Positions 1-6,808 of a stretch of DNA of 17,552 nt are shown piece after piece. The position numbers and the translations under genes are program-made. Location of the stretch: contig JAGIAF010000031.1 of assembly GCA_017745015.1 (NCBI GenBank), positions 1 through 17,552 of the forward strand. The letters run 5' to 3'. The DNA comes from Bdellovibrio sp. Lineage in GTDB: Bacteria; Bdellovibrionota; Bdellovibrionia; Bdellovibrionales; Bdellovibrionaceae. The notes below the pieces were generated by a model. It was given only the letters and a program-made list of their open reading frames with translations. It did no database searches and was not told the origin of the DNA. Numbering within the stretch: position 1 is the stretch's first letter; the number at the start of each line of letters is the position of its first letter.

Positions 1-33
1 CAGCGCAAAGCTAAGAGCTCGGTTGAACTTCAT
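1..33 (-). CDS. 5' end of an unidentified gene, cut by the window edge
   Basis: Only eleven codons are visible, reading MKFNRALSFAL on the minus strand from the ATG at 33. The start is supported by an excellent ribosome binding site (AGGAGAG, on the complement of 42-48), a few bases upstream. A basic residue near the N-terminus followed by a hydrophobic run (ALSFAL) suggests the beginning of a signal peptide or membrane anchor. The family cannot be identified. The upstream 184 bases contain the likely terminator of the HMG-CoA lyase gene and a hairpin that overlaps the ribosome binding site. Confidence 0.6.
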   Translation of the reverse strand, partial: MKFNRALSFAL

Positions 34-38
34 ATAAA

Positions 39-74
39 GGTCTCTCCTCTGAATTGTTTTAATTCGAAGAGACC
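39..74 (-). promoter_or_regulatory. Leader hairpin overlapping the ribosome binding site of the left-edge gene
   Basis: GGTCTCT at 39-45 is the exact reverse complement of AGAGACC at 68-74. Inside it GAATT (51-55) pairs with AATTC (61-65) around a five-base loop. In the minus-strand mRNA this puts the AGGAGAG ribosome binding site partly in a stem and partly in an internal bulge, five bases before the AUG. Control of translation is inferred; the pairing itself is seen directly. Confidence 0.4.
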
Positions 75-133
75 TATTTCAAACATGATACCAATAGTTT
101 ACGGAGTCAAACGAGCTACAACGCATTCCTGGG

Positions 134-156
134 AATAAAAAACCGTTGGCCAACGA
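134..156 (-). terminator. Probable intrinsic terminator after the HMG-CoA lyase gene
   Basis: The 12-base palindrome CGTTGGCCAACG lies at 144-155. On the minus strand it is followed at once by GTTTTTTATT. It sits about 60 bases past the lyase stop codon and before the left-edge gene. The stem is short, so strength is uncertain. The rest of 34-217 holds only a small dyad (TGTTAA/TTAACA at 171-187) of unknown meaning. Confidence 0.4.
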
Positions 157-217
157 AATACGGCACTCACTGTTAACGACATTAACATATAGAGCCCGCA
201 CTCCATTTATTGAAATC

Positions 218-1162
218 TCATTTTGAGACAGTGACTTTTCCCAAGGGTTTCAACATTCCAACTTTTCCCACTTTCGAAGGAAGAGCATGTTGAATCTTCT
301 CAGACATCCATGGATCAATTGCCAGCAGTTTCTCAAGGCTCAATCCCGTCTTCACACCCATACCATGGAACATGTAAACCACGTCTTCCGTCGCCACATT
401 ACCGGTAGCGCCCGGAGCATAAGGACAACCGCCCAGGCCGCCAAGGCTGGTATCAAAGACCGTCACACCCATATCAAAAGCCGCAAGAATATTTGCCAAA
501 GCCTGGCCACGAGTATCGTGGAAATGCCCCGCTAGCTTTTTCACTGGAACAACTTTTTTTAGCTTCTTGAAGAGAGAACGAACTTGGCCCACATCTGCCA
601 CACCAATAGTGTCACCGATGGAAATTTCATACACGCCAAGCTTATTCATGCGCTGAGCAAGCTTTACCACTTTAGCTTCTGAAACTTTTCCTTCGAAAGG
701 ACAACCGAAACATGTGGAAAGATAACCACGCACCTTGATTTTATGCTTCTTTGCCAAAGCCATCACGGGCTCAAAACGTTTGAAGCTTTCATCGATAGAA
801 CAATTGATATTTTTTAAAGAGAACGATTCCGAACAAGCGGCGAAGATTGCAATTTCTTTTACACCACTGTTGATAGCGTCTTGCATCCCACGTTCATTTG
901 GAACCAAAACCGAAAACTCAATCTTCTTAGGAATTCGACCTGCATTTTGTTCACCAAAGGCTTTAGCAACAACATCCGCCGTGCCCGCCATTTGCGGAAC
1001 CCATTGCGGAGAAACGAAGGCCCCGATTTCAACACGCTTAGTTCCAGCTTCAATCAATCGACGTGCAAACTCCACGCGTGTATCAGCATCCAAAACGTGT
1101 TTCTCGTTTTGAAGTCCATCACGAAGTCCCATTTCCACGATAACGACTGATTTCTTTTTCAT
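218..1162 (-). CDS. liuE: Hydroxymethylglutaryl-CoA lyase
   Basis: Cleaves HMG-CoA to acetoacetate and acetyl-CoA, the last step of leucine/isovalerate breakdown in the cytoplasm. The 314-residue product is full length for the bacterial enzyme and is a DRE-TIM-type aldolase barrel. Visible signatures are GLRDGLQNE at 12-20 with the catalytic Arg14-Asp15 pair, the metal-binding HFHD at 213-216, and the family signature GLGGCPYAPGATGN from 242 with the catalytic cysteine at 246. It is the last gene of a minus-strand set, nine bases after the biotin carrier gene, and is followed by a likely terminator. The barrel relatives (2-isopropylmalate and homocitrate synthases) lack the GLGGCPYAPG cysteine loop, so the assignment is firm. 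Confidence 0.95.
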   Translation of the reverse strand: MKKKSVVIVEMGLRDGLQNEKHVLDADTRVEFARRLIEAGTKRVEIGAFVSPQWVPQMAGTADVVAKAFGEQNAGRIPKKIEFSVLVPNERGMQDAINSGVKEIAIFAACSESFSLKNINCSIDESFKRFEPVMALAKKHKIKVRGYLSTCFGCPFEGKVSEAKVVKLAQRMNKLGVYEISIGDTIGVADVGQVRSLFKKLKKVVPVKKLAGHFHDTRGQALANILAAFDMGVTVFDTSLGGLGGCPYAPGATGNVATEDVVYMFHGMGVKTGLSLEKLLAIDPWMSEKIQHALPSKVGKVGMLKPLGKVTVSK

Positions 1163-1171
1163 AGCTTTCTA

Positions 1172-1549
1172 CTATTCGGCTTTTGGAGTGATTTTCACCA
1201 GCGTTTTTCCAAGAACCACTTGCTCCCCGACCTCGCAGCCAACAGATGCAATAGTTCCGGCGATTTCACTCTTCAAAGTATACTCCATTTTCATGGCTTC
1301 CATCACCAAAACGGCTTGGCCTGCAGCCACTTCAGTTCCAACATTCACCAAGATTTTCGTAACTTTACCAGGCATAGGAGAAACCACTGTATCAGATGAG
1401 CCCCCAGCCCCTGATTTCTTACGAGACTTCTGTCCAGTACCTGCATCCATCGTCAATGTACGACCATTTACATGAAGCCACAAAGTGCCTTTTAGCATTT
1501 GCGCCTGAGCTTTGTGATCAACGCCGTCGATTCTAATTTTGATTTCCAT
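1172..1549 (-). CDS. Biotin carboxyl carrier protein of methylcrotonyl-CoA carboxylase
   Basis: Carries the biotin that shuttles carboxyl groups from the biotin carboxylase to the carboxyltransferase. The biotinyl domain covers about residues 54-122 of 125, with EAMKMEY at 84-90 and Lys87 as the biotinylated residue. The preceding stretch (MEIKIRIDGV...LWLHVNG) resembles strands that follow the BC domain in fused MCC/PCC alpha subunits. A short lysine/glycine/serine-rich linker (41-52) joins it to the biotinyl domain. I chose the ATG at 1549 over an in-frame upstream ATG at 1576 because it overlaps the upstream stop codon by one base (TAATG) and has AGAGG seven bases ahead. This points to translational coupling with the biotin carboxylase gene. 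Confidence 0.93.
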   Translation of the reverse strand: MEIKIRIDGVDHKAQAQMLKGTLWLHVNGRTLTMDAGTGQKSRKKSGAGGSSDTVVSPMPGKVTKILVNVGTEVAAGQAVLVMEAMKMEYTLKSEIAGTIASVGCEVGEQVVLGKTLVKITPKAE

Positions 1550-3048
1550 TAGATACCTCTCCAGAAAGAAGCCCACGGGGAGTTCGTCACTGGTGTTACT
1601 CCGCCGGTTGCTTTTGCACCACCGCGAAGTTGCACCATCGCCTCGGCCGCGATTTTCTTTTCGACGTCTGTCATTTCAGGTTCTTTAATTGGATCTGCGA
1701 AATAGGTTTCGATGAATCTTGTCGTCATAGTACCCATCACAAATTCTTTGTGAGACAAGATCTCGATCAAGTAAGGGATGTTGGTGTGAACACCAAACAC
1801 CACAGAGTCTTTCAACACGCGGATCATTTTTTGAATTGCGCGCGGACGGTTTTCATCCCACACAATTACTTTTGCGATCATCGGATCATAGAACGGAGTG
1901 ATCGTGTCACCAGAGTCAAATCCGTACTCATAGCGACGACCTGGCCCCTCGGGCCATTCAACATGACCAAGTAAGCCTGTGGAAGGGACGCCGCCCATAA
2001 ATGGGTTTTCAGCGTAAATACGGCACTCGATAGAGTGGCCACGAGGAATACGCACGTGAGTTGGATCATGCAAGAACTCACCTTGAGCTGTCAGGATTTG
2101 CATTTTTACCAAATCAACGCCCAACACTTCTTCCGTGACAGGATGTTCAACTTGCAAACGCGTGTTCACTTCAAGCAAATAGAATTCGCCATCTTGAAGC
2201 AAGAACTCCACAGTGCCCGCGCCTTTGTATTTACCTAAAGTCGCAATCGCACAAGCGGCTTCGCCCATTTTACGACGAAGCTCATCCGTCAATGAAGGAG
2301 ATGTTGCTTCTTCGATAATTTTTTGGTGGCGTCGTTGTACTGAGCACTCACGATCAAAGAAATGAACGACGTGACCCGTCGAATCGCCGAAGATTTGGAA
2401 TTCAATGTGCTTTGCACGGTCCAAGTATTTTTCTAGAAAAACTTTCGGAGAACCGAAGGCTGATTGGGCTTCACGTTGTGCAGACTCAATCAACTCTGCC
2501 GCTTCCGCAGAAGACTTAATCAACTTCATACCGCGGCCACCACCACCGGCGGCGGCTTTTACAATCACTGGGTAACCGATGCGCTCAGCTTCTTGGATCA
2601 AGTTATTCACCGCTTGGTTTTCACCTTGATAACCTGGCACCAACGGAAGACCTGCTTTTTTTGCAAGCTCTTTACAGTGAACTTTATCACCCAAAGAACG
2701 AATTGCTTCAGCTGATGGACCGATGAATGTCAGCCCGGCTTTCTCTACAGCTTCTGCAAAGTCTGCGTTTTCTGAAAGGAAACCAAATCCTGGATGGATC
2801 GCTTGCGCGCCCGCGCCCAAAGCGCCGTCGATGTTGGCCTGGATATTTAAGTAACTTTCCGCAGTGGGTGCTGGCCCGATGCAAACTGTTTTAGTCGCCA
2901 TTCTGTAAGCACGAGAATTAATATCAACTTCGGAATGCAAAAGAACAGTTTCAATGCCTAGTTCTTCACAAGCTTTGATGATGCGAACAGCGACTTCGCC
3001 ACGGTTCGCAATAGCAATTCGAGAAAATTTTTTGATTAATTTCGCCAT
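1549..3048 (-). CDS. Biotin carboxylase subunit, probably of methylcrotonyl-CoA carboxylase
   Basis: ATP-dependent carboxylation of biotin using bicarbonate. The 499-residue protein has the N-terminal BC domain (IAIANRGEVAVRII from 11), the ATP-grasp glycine loop GGGGRGMK at 168-175, the FLEKYLDRAKHIEFQ stretch near 204-218, and the catalytic EVNTRLQVEH at 293-302. The core ends near 450. A tail of about 50 residues ends in SPWASFWRGI, which resembles the start of the BT connector of fused LiuD/MccA proteins. The next gene supplies the biotin carrier, so BC and BCCP are separate polypeptides here. On sequence alone AccC of acetyl-CoA carboxylase or a propionyl-CoA carboxylase subunit is possible. 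The liuB, liuC and liuE neighbours make methylcrotonyl-CoA the likeliest substrate. Start ATG has GGAG about ten bases upstream. Confidence 0.9.
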   Translation of the reverse strand: MAKLIKKFSRIAIANRGEVAVRIIKACEELGIETVLLHSEVDINSRAYRMATKTVCIGPAPTAESYLNIQANIDGALGAGAQAIHPGFGFLSENADFAEAVEKAGLTFIGPSAEAIRSLGDKVHCKELAKKAGLPLVPGYQGENQAVNNLIQEAERIGYPVIVKAAAGGGGRGMKLIKSSAEAAELIESAQREAQSAFGSPKVFLEKYLDRAKHIEFQIFGDSTGHVVHFFDRECSVQRRHQKIIEEATSPSLTDELRRKMGEAACAIATLGKYKGAGTVEFLLQDGEFYLLEVNTRLQVEHPVTEEVLGVDLVKMQILTAQGEFLHDPTHVRIPRGHSIECRIYAENPFMGGVPSTGLLGHVEWPEGPGRRYEYGFDSGDTITPFYDPMIAKVIVWDENRPRAIQKMIRVLKDSVVFGVHTNIPYLIEILSHKEFVMGTMTTRFIETYFADPIKEPEMTDVEKKIAAEAMVQLRGGAKATGGVTPVTNSPWASFWRGI

Positions 3049-3074
3049 GGATAAAAAGCTCCAAACTGGCCTGC

Positions 3075-3093
3075 ACTCTGACTTCGTCAGAGT
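3075..3093. repeat. 19-base hairpin, copy 1 of a dispersed pair
   Basis: On the minus strand this reads ACTCTGAC-GAA-GTCAGAGT, a perfect eight-base-pair stem with a three-base loop. It lies in the presumed leader of the biotin carboxylase mRNA. The element at 6782-6800 has the same length, loop and flanking bases but two exchanged base pairs. There is no uridine run, so it is not an obvious terminator. Confidence 0.6.
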
Positions 3094-3107
3094 AAGCCGA
3101 GCTTTTA

Positions 3108-3136
3108 CCTATAAACTTGAATCAAAAGGAAGGCAA
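3108..3136 (-). promoter_or_regulatory. Candidate sigma-70 promoter for the biotin carboxylase, carrier and lyase genes
   Basis: On the minus strand a TTGCCT -35 (3131-3136) is separated by 17 bases from a TATAGG -10 (3108-3113). Each matches four of six consensus bases. Transcription would start near 3101, giving a leader of about 50 bases that contains the hairpin at 3075-3093. The promoter lies just after the histidine kinase stop codon. Confidence 0.4.
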
Positions 3137-3150
3137 CGAAAACGGCGGTT

Positions 3151-4962
3151 TTAGCAGGCTTCAGACTTTTTGGACGACTTCCGCATAATCTCTCGGGCCA
3201 AGTGTTCTGCACGATATGGCTTCTGGATAAACTTAAGCTCCGTTTGTTCGCGCATTGCAGTGATTTCAGGGCTTTCCGCATAGCCACTTGCCAAAATAAA
3301 CTCCGCCTGAGGCGCGATATTCCGCATCGCCTCATAGGCTTCAAGACCGCCCACTTTCGGCATGATTGCATCCAGAATAATGATCTCATACTCATGAGGC
3401 TTCTGCTTCACGGTCTCAATGGCATCAACACCATTATGGCAGACGTCCACGCGGGCGCCATAACGAGTGAGCATCTCGGTTCCGATACGACAGATTCCTT
3501 CTTCATCATCCGCCAAAAGAACTTTCTTACCGCGCAAACTGTTTTTCTCAAGCAATGTCATGCGCGCCCCAGCGGGAGCTGCATAAATAGAACTTTCCTG
3601 ACGAGGGAAATACAAATGAATCACAGTTCCGCGACCTGCTTCGGAGTAAACACTCACGACTCCCTCATGGCTCTTCACAATTCGATAGACCACAGAAAGC
3701 CCCAAGCCGTTCCCACCTCCCGAAGGCTTGGTGGTGAAGAAGGGTTCAAAAATTTTGTCCTGAAGTTCCTTAGGAATTCCGGCGCCACTATCCTCGACGG
3801 TCAAGCGCACGTACCGTCCTGGGCGAACCGAGGTGTGCATACAGCAATAGTCTTCATCCGCCTCAACATTTGCAGCAGAGATTTTCAACTTCCCGCCCGA
3901 GCTCATGGCGTCCCGCGAATTCATCGCCAGGTTCATCAACACTTGAAAGACTTCCGTCGCATCACCTGGAATCGTCCACAGATCCTGGGGACAATCGACA
4001 CTCAGCTGAATTTTTTCATTAAGCGACGGCTTTAACAAAATGGCTGTTTCGTAAATAATATTGCGCACATTCACTTCGCCGCCTTCGGTTTCCACCGGCC
4101 TCATAAAATCGAGAAGTTTTTTAGACAAACCAGCCCCGCGCTCAGCGCTGCTTTCAATAGCGCGAATTCGCTCCACCAATGCGGGTGTTAAAACAAATTC
4201 CTCTTTAAGCGAATTTGCGTGTCCCGCAATGACAGCCAATAAGTTATTAAAGTCATGCATAACGCCACTCGCAAGTTGCCCTACAGCTTCTAGTTTTTGC
4301 GACTCTAGCAATTCTCTTTGAGTCAGAATCAACTCTGCCGTTCTCTCCTGAAAGCGTTGTTCCGCATCTCTGCACGCGTCCTCCAGCTGAACTCGGCGAG
4401 CGCAATACATGTAAAGACGACTATAAACTGAAATACAGACAGGAATTAAGAACGCGTCCGCGAACAGAAGCCATATTGAAAATTCCAGCCAGCGCCATGA
4501 CGTCACTCTGTTCATAGAGATATAACCAAGCATTGCGACCACAGTGGCTGTCAGTAGGACTTTATAGTCTCGATAAAATGAAAGGAATGCCAAAGAGCCG
4601 AAGACATGAAAATACGTCTCTGTTCTGCCCTTCGCTAAATATACTAATAGCATCGACATGGCCATCTGCATGACCGCTACCGCATGACGAGTCAGAATTC
4701 GACCCGGAAAAAGAAAAAATAAATTCAAGGAGAGAAAAGTTAAAACACCACCGCCAACAAGAACCACCCAGATGTCGTGATGAAAACTTCGCGTGAAGCC
4801 ATCCCACGTGTACGGAGTCCAAAAGATCACATACCCCATGGCGAACACCCACTGCACCACCATCAAAATGGCAAAGTATCGATCGGTCGTTGAGTAGAAC
4901 TCCATCATAGCTCTTGCGAACTCCTGTTCTACGCGACTGTTTGACTGAGTGTCCATATTCAT
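3151..4962 (-). CDS. Membrane hybrid sensor histidine kinase with C-terminal receiver domain
   Basis: A membrane sensor kinase that should autophosphorylate on histidine and pass phosphate to its own receiver. Numbering from the ATG at 4962 (603 residues), about 28-180 form five or six membrane segments. They belong to an uncharacterised sensor domain recognisable by FHVFGSLAFLSFYRD. A short coiled coil (about 190-225) follows. The HisKA phosphoacceptor is His236 in GVMHDFNN. The HATPase domain has N-box NLAMNSRDAM, EDSGAGI, and a G2 box GNGLGLSVV. The receiver starts near 480 with an acidic DDEE patch, phosphoacceptor Asp531 (LDAIMPK) and the lysine of FIQKPY. The ATG at 4962 has AAGGA four bases upstream; a GTG at 4974 and an ATG at 4956 are alternatives. 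It has its own likely promoter and a long leader, and it separates the two halves of the Liu locus. No DNA-binding partner is nearby, so its output is unknown. Confidence 0.88.
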   Translation of the reverse strand: MNMDTQSNSRVEQEFARAMMEFYSTTDRYFAILMVVQWVFAMGYVIFWTPYTWDGFTRSFHHDIWVVLVGGGVLTFLSLNLFFLFPGRILTRHAVAVMQMAMSMLLVYLAKGRTETYFHVFGSLAFLSFYRDYKVLLTATVVAMLGYISMNRVTSWRWLEFSIWLLFADAFLIPVCISVYSRLYMYCARRVQLEDACRDAEQRFQERTAELILTQRELLESQKLEAVGQLASGVMHDFNNLLAVIAGHANSLKEEFVLTPALVERIRAIESSAERGAGLSKKLLDFMRPVETEGGEVNVRNIIYETAILLKPSLNEKIQLSVDCPQDLWTIPGDATEVFQVLMNLAMNSRDAMSSGGKLKISAANVEADEDYCCMHTSVRPGRYVRLTVEDSGAGIPKELQDKIFEPFFTTKPSGGGNGLGLSVVYRIVKSHEGVVSVYSEAGRGTVIHLYFPRQESSIYAAPAGARMTLLEKNSLRGKKVLLADDEEGICRIGTEMLTRYGARVDVCHNGVDAIETVKQKPHEYEIIILDAIMPKVGGLEAYEAMRNIAPQAEFILASGYAESPEITAMREQTELKFIQKPYRAEHLAREIMRKSSKKSEAC

Positions 4963-5035
4963 ATCGTCCTTCACTTATGAACAAGGGCTGATTCAGGAAG
5001 GTACAATATAGATCTTTAAATTAAGACCGCCCTAT

Positions 5036-5079
5036 CGTCTGCATTTCTATTCGGGAACGGCTCAGACGGACTCAATAGA
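5036..5079 (-). other. Possible pseudoknot in the kinase mRNA leader
   Basis: CGTCTG (5036-5041) can pair with CAGACG (5063-5068), and TCTATT (5046-5051) can pair with AATAGA (5074-5079). The two six-base helices interleave as in an H-type pseudoknot. Six-base pairings arise easily by chance, so this is a weak structural suggestion only. Confidence 0.2.
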
Positions 5080-5137
5080 TAACAATTTAATTTGATGACT
5101 GAAGAAATGAATCTGAAGATGTCCAGACTGTCCATCT

Positions 5138-5166
5138 ATTATAAATCACGGGTAATTTAATATGAA
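5138..5166 (-). promoter_or_regulatory. Sigma-70 type promoter for the histidine kinase gene
   Basis: On the minus strand a TTCATA -35 (5161-5166) is followed after 17 bases by a perfect TATAAT -10 (5138-5143). The start would be near 5130, leaving a leader of about 170 bases before the kinase ATG. The -35 begins nine bases beyond the stop codon of the exporter gene. This supports separate transcription of the kinase. Confidence 0.6.
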
Positions 5167-5174
5167 TATGAACA

Positions 5175-6008
5175 TTACCGACTGAATCGTGCACTGCCGG
5201 CTGACGCCAACATTACACAAGCAATGGCCCCGTATTGAATCAACGTGAGATTTTCATTTAAAAACAAGAGGCCCACTAACGCTGCCACAGCAGGTTCCAA
5301 GCTCATCATTACTCCAAACGTCTTTGAAGGAATGTGACGAAGAGCTTTCATTTCCAAAGAAAACGGCAGAGCACTTGAAAGGAGTGCGACGAAGAATCCA
5401 AAAACCAAAACTGTCGGAGAAAAATTCGCAACCGTCACCGGCCTCCACACAAAAGGCAAGATCGTGAGTGCTGCTATCGATAATCCGAGAGCAGTAGCCT
5501 GTCCCCCAGAAATGTGTCTTCCCACTTTTTGAGCAAAGATAATATAGAAGCCCCAACAGACACCCGCACCTAATGCGAATGCAGCACCGATCAAATCAAT
5601 GCCATGAGATAAATCCGAGGTTGGAAGAATAAGAAAAATTCCCACCGCCGCAAGAAGAGCCCATACAAAATCCAATCCTCGACGGGAGGAAAGAATCGCA
5701 ACCCCCAAAGGCCCTGTGAATTCCAGAGCTACGGCAATTCCCAGAGGAATTCTTGCCAAGGATTGATAGAACAAAAGATTCATCAGTCCCAAGCAGATAC
5801 CATAAACCAACACCACTCCCCAAACTTTGCGAGTGAGTTTTTCTTTCCATGGACGCCATATAACTAATAAAAAAATTGCGGAGATCCAAACACGCAGGAA
5901 TGTCGTCGCTTCAGCACCTATAAGCGGAAAGAGCTGCTTTGCAAAAGCAGCTCCCCCTTGAACTGACAGAATGGCGCCTAAGACCCAGACAATCGCTATG
6001 CTCGCCAT
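5175..6008 (-). CDS. EamA/DMT-family exporter, RhtA-like
   Basis: A 277-residue inner-membrane protein with about ten hydrophobic segments, the usual size of two EamA repeats. Specific resemblance to E. coli RhtA (threonine/homoserine exporter) is seen in ALEFTGPLGVAILSSRRGLDFVW in the middle, LRVWISAIFLLVIWRPW near 38-54, and ALGAGVCWGFYIIFAQKVG. The likely role is efflux of amino acids or related metabolites; the substrate is not determined by sequence. Its ATG lies inside the end of the liuC gene (13-base overlap) and has no strong ribosome binding site, which suggests coupled translation with liuC. It is the last gene before the kinase promoter. Confidence 0.85.
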   Translation of the reverse strand: MASIAIVWVLGAILSVQGGAAFAKQLFPLIGAEATTFLRVWISAIFLLVIWRPWKEKLTRKVWGVVLVYGICLGLMNLLFYQSLARIPLGIAVALEFTGPLGVAILSSRRGLDFVWALLAAVGIFLILPTSDLSHGIDLIGAAFALGAGVCWGFYIIFAQKVGRHISGGQATALGLSIAALTILPFVWRPVTVANFSPTVLVFGFFVALLSSALPFSLEMKALRHIPSKTFGVMMSLEPAVAALVGLLFLNENLTLIQYGAIACVMLASAGSARFSR

Positions 6009-6772
6009 GAGGGTTCGCGCTTCTCTAGGAAGGACTTCAAACCTTCTTGCCCCTCGGCGCTGGCGCGACGTTCAGCAATCAGGTCTGTCGTACGATCGCG
6101 CTGCTGCTCCCACGTCATCGTGCCGATATCGTTTAGTAGTTTTTTAGTCTCGCGAACGGCTTCCGGTCCACACTGTTTGTAGTTGTGCAAAACTTTTTGA
6201 AGAGCGTTGTGGCCTTCACCTACTGGCACCACTTCAGTCACAAGGCCGGCTTGTTGGGCGACGTGAGGATTAAACACAACCCCAGAAAGCATCAACGGAC
6301 GAACTTTTCCCGCGACAGATTTACGTTGAACGAACGCACTGATCACGGCCGGAGCAATTCCCAATTTCACTTCGCTAAAGCAGAATTGCGTGCCTTCTTC
6401 AGCAATGACTTCGTCACAAGCCGCAACCAAACCCAAGGCACCCCCGAAAGCCGCGCCGTGTATCATGCCGATCACTGGCAGTGTGCATTTCGCGATAGCT
6501 TCAAACATACCGAAAAGTTTTTTAGAATCTTCACGATTTTGAATGAACGAAAAGTTCACCATTTCACGCATCCAGTTCAAATCCGCACCGGCACAGAAAG
6601 ATTTCCCCTCCCCTTGCAGAACCACGGCACGCAAGTCTTTGCGCGCTTCAAGGTTTGTAAAGGTGTGAGTGATCTCTGCGATCATCTCGGGGTTAAAGGC
6701 ATTACGTACATCGGGCCTGTTGAGTTTCACATAGGCCACATGATCTAGTTCTGTGACAGTTACAAAGTTCAT
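5996..6772 (-). CDS. liuC: Methylglutaconyl-CoA hydratase (enoyl-CoA hydratase family)
   Basis: Hydrates 3-methylglutaconyl-CoA to HMG-CoA, the step between the carboxylase and the lyase of this locus. The 258-residue crotonase-fold protein has the two oxyanion-hole segments: SFCAGADLNWMREM near 58-71, a pattern typical of LiuC, and HGAAFGGALGLVAACDEVIA near 104-123. CFSEVKLGIAPAVIS follows near 131-145, with the active-site glutamate region. General short-chain enoyl-CoA hydratase is the alternative, but the ADLNWM motif and the neighbours favour LiuC. It lies 36 bases after liuB, with a hairpin between them, and overlaps the exporter gene by 13 bases. Confidence 0.92.
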   Translation of the reverse strand: MNFVTVTELDHVAYVKLNRPDVRNAFNPEMIAEITHTFTNLEARKDLRAVVLQGEGKSFCAGADLNWMREMVNFSFIQNREDSKKLFGMFEAIAKCTLPVIGMIHGAAFGGALGLVAACDEVIAEEGTQFCFSEVKLGIAPAVISAFVQRKSVAGKVRPLMLSGVVFNPHVAQQAGLVTEVVPVGEGHNALQKVLHNYKQCGPEAVRETKKLLNDIGTMTWEQQRDRTTDLIAERRASAEGQEGLKSFLEKREPSWRA

Positions 6773-6781
6773 ATTACCCCT

Positions 6782-6800
6782 ACTCCGGCGAAGCCGGAGT
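6782..6800. repeat. 19-base hairpin, copy 2 of a dispersed pair
   Basis: On the plus strand this reads ACTCCGGC-GAA-GCCGGAGT, a perfect eight-base-pair stem in the gap between liuB and liuC. It matches the element at 3075-3093 (read on the minus strand) apart from two base pairs that change in a compensatory way. Flanking T and G are also shared. It could slow ribosomes or RNA polymerase or stabilise mRNA ends, but no run of uridines follows. Confidence 0.6.
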
Positions 6801-6808
6801 GTATACAG

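Noticed and set aside
85..110. TTGACT / TATCAT as a promoter of the left-edge gene
   Set aside because: The spacer is 14 bases, too short for sigma-70.
216..228. The 13-base dyad TCTCATTTTGAGA, also present in reverse at 14314-14326, each at a gene's 3' end
   Set aside because: A 13-base match twice in 17 kb on two strands is expected by chance, and stems of five pairs are too weak for terminators.
735..1112. Plus-strand open frame of 125 codons
   Set aside because: Antisense shadow of the HMG-CoA lyase gene, no start signal and no recognisable family.
3139..3152. AAAAC/GTTTT dyad at the kinase stop codon as a terminator
   Set aside because: Five A-T-rich pairs, no strong uridine run after it.
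3202..4035. Plus-strand open frame of 277 codons opposite the histidine kinase
   Set aside because: Antisense shadow. The kinase motifs on the other strand are complete.
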